NCBI GenBank assembly: GCA_024689165.1
Contig: JAILDS010000208.1
Location: 1-7,347, forward strand
Reading direction: 5' to 3'
DNA: 7,347 bases
Origin: Clostridia bacterium
Lineage (GTDB): Bacteria > Bacillota > Clostridia > Oscillospirales > Acutalibacteraceae
Numbering within the stretch: the stretch's first letter is position 1; every line of letters starts with the position of its first letter. Of this stretch, positions 5,035 to 7,347 are shown one piece after another. A program made the position numbers and the translations under genes. Under the pieces are notes generated by a model. The model was not told the origin of the DNA, did no database searches, and worked only from the letters and a program-made list of their open reading frames with translations.

Positions 5035-6264
5035 TTGAACGAAGAAGATAAAATGAACGGCAATACCGGCGAAGTCGCCGCTCCGGAGGAGCTTCCGGCG
5101 GCCGGGACCGGCGAAAGCGCGGCGAACAAAAACACGGCGCCTGACGTCGGCGCCGCTGATAACGCTGCCGCGGATGCGGCGGCCGCCGATACGGCTGATA
5201 ATGCTCCGGACACGCAGAGCAGGCCCGGCAGCTACGTCGATTCCGTTGAGTTCTCCGAAGAGGATAAAAAACGGAAAAAGTATATCGAAAAGAACTGTAT
5301 GACCCCCCGCGAGAGGTCCGTCTCGTGGACGCTCGTTTCGCTGTGCGTCATAGTCGTCGCGATAACCGCCGTGTATTTCATCGTGGACACAGGCAACCGC
5401 GACATACTCGGCTTTGAGACCACCACCGCCGCACCGCCCACGACCGAGGCGGAACTGCTCGACGCGACGCCGCTTTCCGCCGCGCAGAAGGCAAATCTTC
5501 CGCAGACGGATTTCCCCGCCGGCATCCAGGAAAAATACAAGGCGCTGTACGCCGCCAACTCCGATTTCGTCGGCTGGCTCAGGATCCCGGGCACGGGTAT
5601 CGATTTTCCGGTCGTCCAGGCTCCGGACGAGTCGTACGACTATTATCTGCGCAAGCTCTATGACAAATCGTATTCACGCTACGGGGCGATCTTCATGGAC
5701 TATCGCTGCACCTACGCCCCGTTTTCCAAGAACACAATAATCTACGGGCACCATTTTCTCGCCGACGAGCTGTTCTTCGCCCCGGTTGAATACTATCAGG
5801 ACGTCGAATACTACAAGCAGCACCCGATCATGGAATTCAACACCCTTTACGCCGACTATAAATGGAAGATCTGCGCCTGCTTCATAATCAACTGCGACGC
5901 TTACAACGACAACGGCTACGTGTTCGACTACATCTACCCCTTCATGTCTGACGCCAATTTTGCCGAGTTCATGAAAGACGTCGAGAAACGAAGCTACTTT
6001 GTCACGCCCGACGTCGATATCGAGCCTACCGACAAGATCCTGGTGCTGTCCACCTGCACCTACAACCTGACCTCCGGCGGCGACTCGAACAACTGCCGCT
6101 GCGCCCTCGTGGCAAGGCTGGTCCGCGACGGAGAGAGCTCGGACGTGGACGTAAGCCGGGCTTATCAGAACGAAAACCCCAAGATGCCTCAGCTCTACTA
6201 CAACATCAGAGGCATTTCCAACCCTTATTCGGGAGACGCGAAATGGTATCCGTCAAGCGATTAA
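5035..6264 (+). CDS. srtB: Class B sortase with long cytoplasmic N-terminal tail
   Basis: Membrane-anchored cysteine transpeptidase that cleaves a sorting signal in a surface protein and joins it to peptidoglycan or another acceptor outside the cell. Numbering is from the TTG start (409 aa). Residues 1-94 are acidic, Ala/Asp-rich and probably disordered, ending in a basic KKRKK stretch. One membrane segment follows at about 96-117, then a Thr/Pro linker (130-141) and the catalytic domain with GWLRIPGTGIDFPVVQ at 180-195, YDYYL at 202-206, His239 in IIYGHH, Cys341 in LVLSTCTY and Arg355 in NNCRCALV. The His-Cys-Arg triad looks intact. YDYYLRK, the AIFMDYRC block and the helix-rich insertion before TLYADYKW favour class B. 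The tail is longer than the short N-terminus of typical SrtB. It lies 30 nt after the FAD gene and 36 nt before the next gene, so cotranscription is likely. The window shows no substrate. Confidence 0.93.
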   Translation: MNEEDKMNGNTGEVAAPEELPAAGTGESAANKNTAPDVGAADNAAADAAAADTADNAPDTQSRPGSYVDSVEFSEEDKKRKKYIEKNCMTPRERSVSWTLVSLCVIVVAITAVYFIVDTGNRDILGFETTTAAPPTTEAELLDATPLSAAQKANLPQTDFPAGIQEKYKALYAANSDFVGWLRIPGTGIDFPVVQAPDESYDYYLRKLYDKSYSRYGAIFMDYRCTYAPFSKNTIIYGHHFLADELFFAPVEYYQDVEYYKQHPIMEFNTLYADYKWKICACFIINCDAYNDNGYVFDYIYPFMSDANFAEFMKDVEKRSYFVTPDVDIEPTDKILVLSTCTYNLTSGGDSNNCRCALVARLVRDGESSDVDVSRAYQNENPKMPQLYYNIRGISNPYSGDAKWYPSSD

Positions 6265-6283
6265 GACATTTTGTAATATTGTA

Positions 6284-6292
6284 AAAGGAGGT
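6284..6292 (+). promoter_or_regulatory. Strong Shine-Dalgarno for a GTG start
   Basis: AAAGGAGGT at 6284-6292 is nearly a full complement of the 16S rRNA 3' end, and lies 8 nt before the GTG at 6301. No competing in-frame ATG or TTG sits close by. This fixes the start of the last gene. The surrounding 6262-6290 stretch is AT-rich, which should keep the site unpaired. Confidence 0.8.
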
Positions 6293-6300
6293 ATCTGCCG

Positions 6301-7347
6301 GTGTCCGAACATGATGAAATAGATGATATTTTAAAAGATCTGCTCGGCGACGGAGCTTCGTCTCCCGAGAAACAGCACACAGACCCTGACAGGCACAGAC
6401 CCGCCGGACGGCGCAGAACGGGCGTCGGTCCCGCTAACGAACGGGTCATCTTCGACGCGGACAGAGACGGCTACGGCACGGATCCACGTGCCGCCGAACG
6501 TATGCGAGCCAGACGCGACGCAAGCGCTCTTCGCGGCGACTCGTACGGTTCCGACGGTTACGTCGTCAACGGCAGATACGTCGACCGCCCCGAAAGGAAG
6601 CGCCCCAGGGTCAACCCCGAATACCTCGATCCGGCTTATTCGGGCGACGACGCATCTTCCTTCGGCAGGTCGGACCGTGTAGATATGTCCCCCGACGACG
6701 CCGCGATCTCGCTTTCACGCTCGGCGGAAGACTCTGCCCAGCGGGTCTTCAACAGCTTTGACGACGAATTCGAAGGAGTAGAAAAAACGAGCGCGGATTT
6801 CGGCCAGATGGTCGACGTGGACTCCATCGCCTCCCGTGCTCGTCAAAGGCTTCGCGAGAACGGCGAGGACGCGAAAAACTTCGTTTTCAACAAAGCGAAA
6901 TACACTGACGATCCCTCGCGCACGAGCGGTTTTTCCGTAAAAACAGACCTTGACGACCATTCGTCAGATGCTTCGCCCCGCATCATGTGGGACGACGATC
7001 ATCTGCCTCAGAAGCAGCCCTCAAAGCCCGTGGACCCTGCCCCGGAGCCGGCGATACTCGCCAAGCTCAGGACGATGAAGGACGAGATCAACGCGGACGT
7101 CGAAAGGACGAAACGCGAGGCCGAAGCGCTTTCTATGCGCCGCGAGACTCCGGAGGAAGAGAAGCCCGAGGAGCCGCCCGCAGACGATACGCCCGGTTCG
7201 GTGCGCCCCACGGTCCCGGAGATCCCGCGCGGCACGTCCCCGGTCTTTTTCCCGATCGACAGCATCGAGGAACAGAACCGGCTGATAAACGACAGAAAAG
7301 CCGTCGCCGCATCCGCTCCCCTGACGCGCAGATCGGAAGAACGAGCA
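6301..7347 (+). CDS. Highly charged, probably disordered protein of unknown function, C-terminus missing
   Basis: The frame stays open from the GTG to the last base, giving 349 visible residues and no stop. I do not recognise a family. It begins with an acidic amphipathic stretch (SEHDEIDDILKDLLG, residues 2-16). Residues 20-250 are rich in Asp, Arg, Ser and Gly, with scattered Tyr and few hydrophobic runs. A Lys/Glu-rich segment at about 251-280 looks like a coiled coil. A Pro/Glu-rich linker follows at 282-312, then a short hydrophobic patch (PVFFPID, 314-320). No signal peptide, membrane segment or sorting motif is present so far, so the visible part is probably cytoplasmic; it could be the N-terminal arm of a larger membrane protein. 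It follows the sortase after 36 nt on the same strand. That the frame is a gene is well supported by the Shine-Dalgarno, the length and the lack of a rival frame. Confidence 0.8.
   Translation, partial: MSEHDEIDDILKDLLGDGASSPEKQHTDPDRHRPAGRRRTGVGPANERVIFDADRDGYGTDPRAAERMRARRDASALRGDSYGSDGYVVNGRYVDRPERKRPRVNPEYLDPAYSGDDASSFGRSDRVDMSPDDAAISLSRSAEDSAQRVFNSFDDEFEGVEKTSADFGQMVDVDSIASRARQRLRENGEDAKNFVFNKAKYTDDPSRTSGFSVKTDLDDHSSDASPRIMWDDDHLPQKQPSKPVDPAPEPAILAKLRTMKDEINADVERTKREAEALSMRRETPEEEKPEEPPADDTPGSVRPTVPEIPRGTSPVFFPIDSIEEQNRLINDRKAVAASAPLTRRSEERA

Noticed and set aside
6271..6285. TAATAT as a -10 box of a separate promoter for the last gene.
   Set aside because: No -35-like hexamer lies at the right distance (cgtcaa at 6251-6256). 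The AT-rich stretch is better explained as an open ribosome binding region.
7328..7347. AGATCGGAAGA near the right edge, identical to the beginning of the Illumina adapter.
   Set aside because: The match stops after 11 bases, the next bases differ from the adapter (AACG instead of GCAC), and the codons continue the open frame without a break. If the contig truly ends here it still deserves a check of the reads.

Overview
The window looks like a GC-rich chromosome segment from a Gram-positive anaerobe of the class Clostridia, perhaps an uncultured gut Oscillospiraceae-like lineage. This is inference, not a database match. It rests on a division-and-cell-wall (dcw) cluster in the order mraZ-rsmH-ftsL-penicillin-binding protein, an RsmH with a clostridial-type Cys cluster near its C-terminus, a class B sortase, and strong GGAGG-type ribosome binding sites with GTG and probable TTG starts.

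Left half, minus strand (1-3241): the start of a dcw cluster read right to left. It holds a divergent, enlarged mraZ (197 aa), rsmH overlapping it by one base, an FtsL-like division protein of unusual size (319 aa), and the N-terminal 232 residues of a class B penicillin-binding protein that leaves the window at base 1. The genes are tightly packed with no visible internal promoter or terminator, so they are probably one transcript for septum synthesis.

Centre (3242-3552): a 311-bp divergent intergenic region. It carries a near-consensus promoter for mraZ with phased T-tracts upstream, a promoter with an extended -10 for the right-hand operon, and, from about the mraZ +1 to its ribosome binding site, five tandem 10-bp units with a TTGGAG-like core. 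The 10-bp spacing is what known MraZ operators show, so this is the likely autoregulatory site, with a core unlike the TGGG type described in E. coli.

Right half, plus strand (3553-7347): three closely spaced genes, probably one operon. They encode an uncharacterised FAD-dependent dehydrogenase (COG2509-like) with a four-cysteine cluster, a class B sortase with a long cytoplasmic Ala/Asp-rich N-terminal tail, and the first 349 codons of a highly charged, apparently disordered protein that runs off the window. No sortase substrate is visible.

No tRNA, rRNA, CRISPR array, insertion sequence or intrinsic terminator was recognised. The most interesting points are the MraZ operator with its divergent MraZ, the oversized FtsL-like protein, and the unexplained link between an oxidoreductase, a sortase and a disordered protein.
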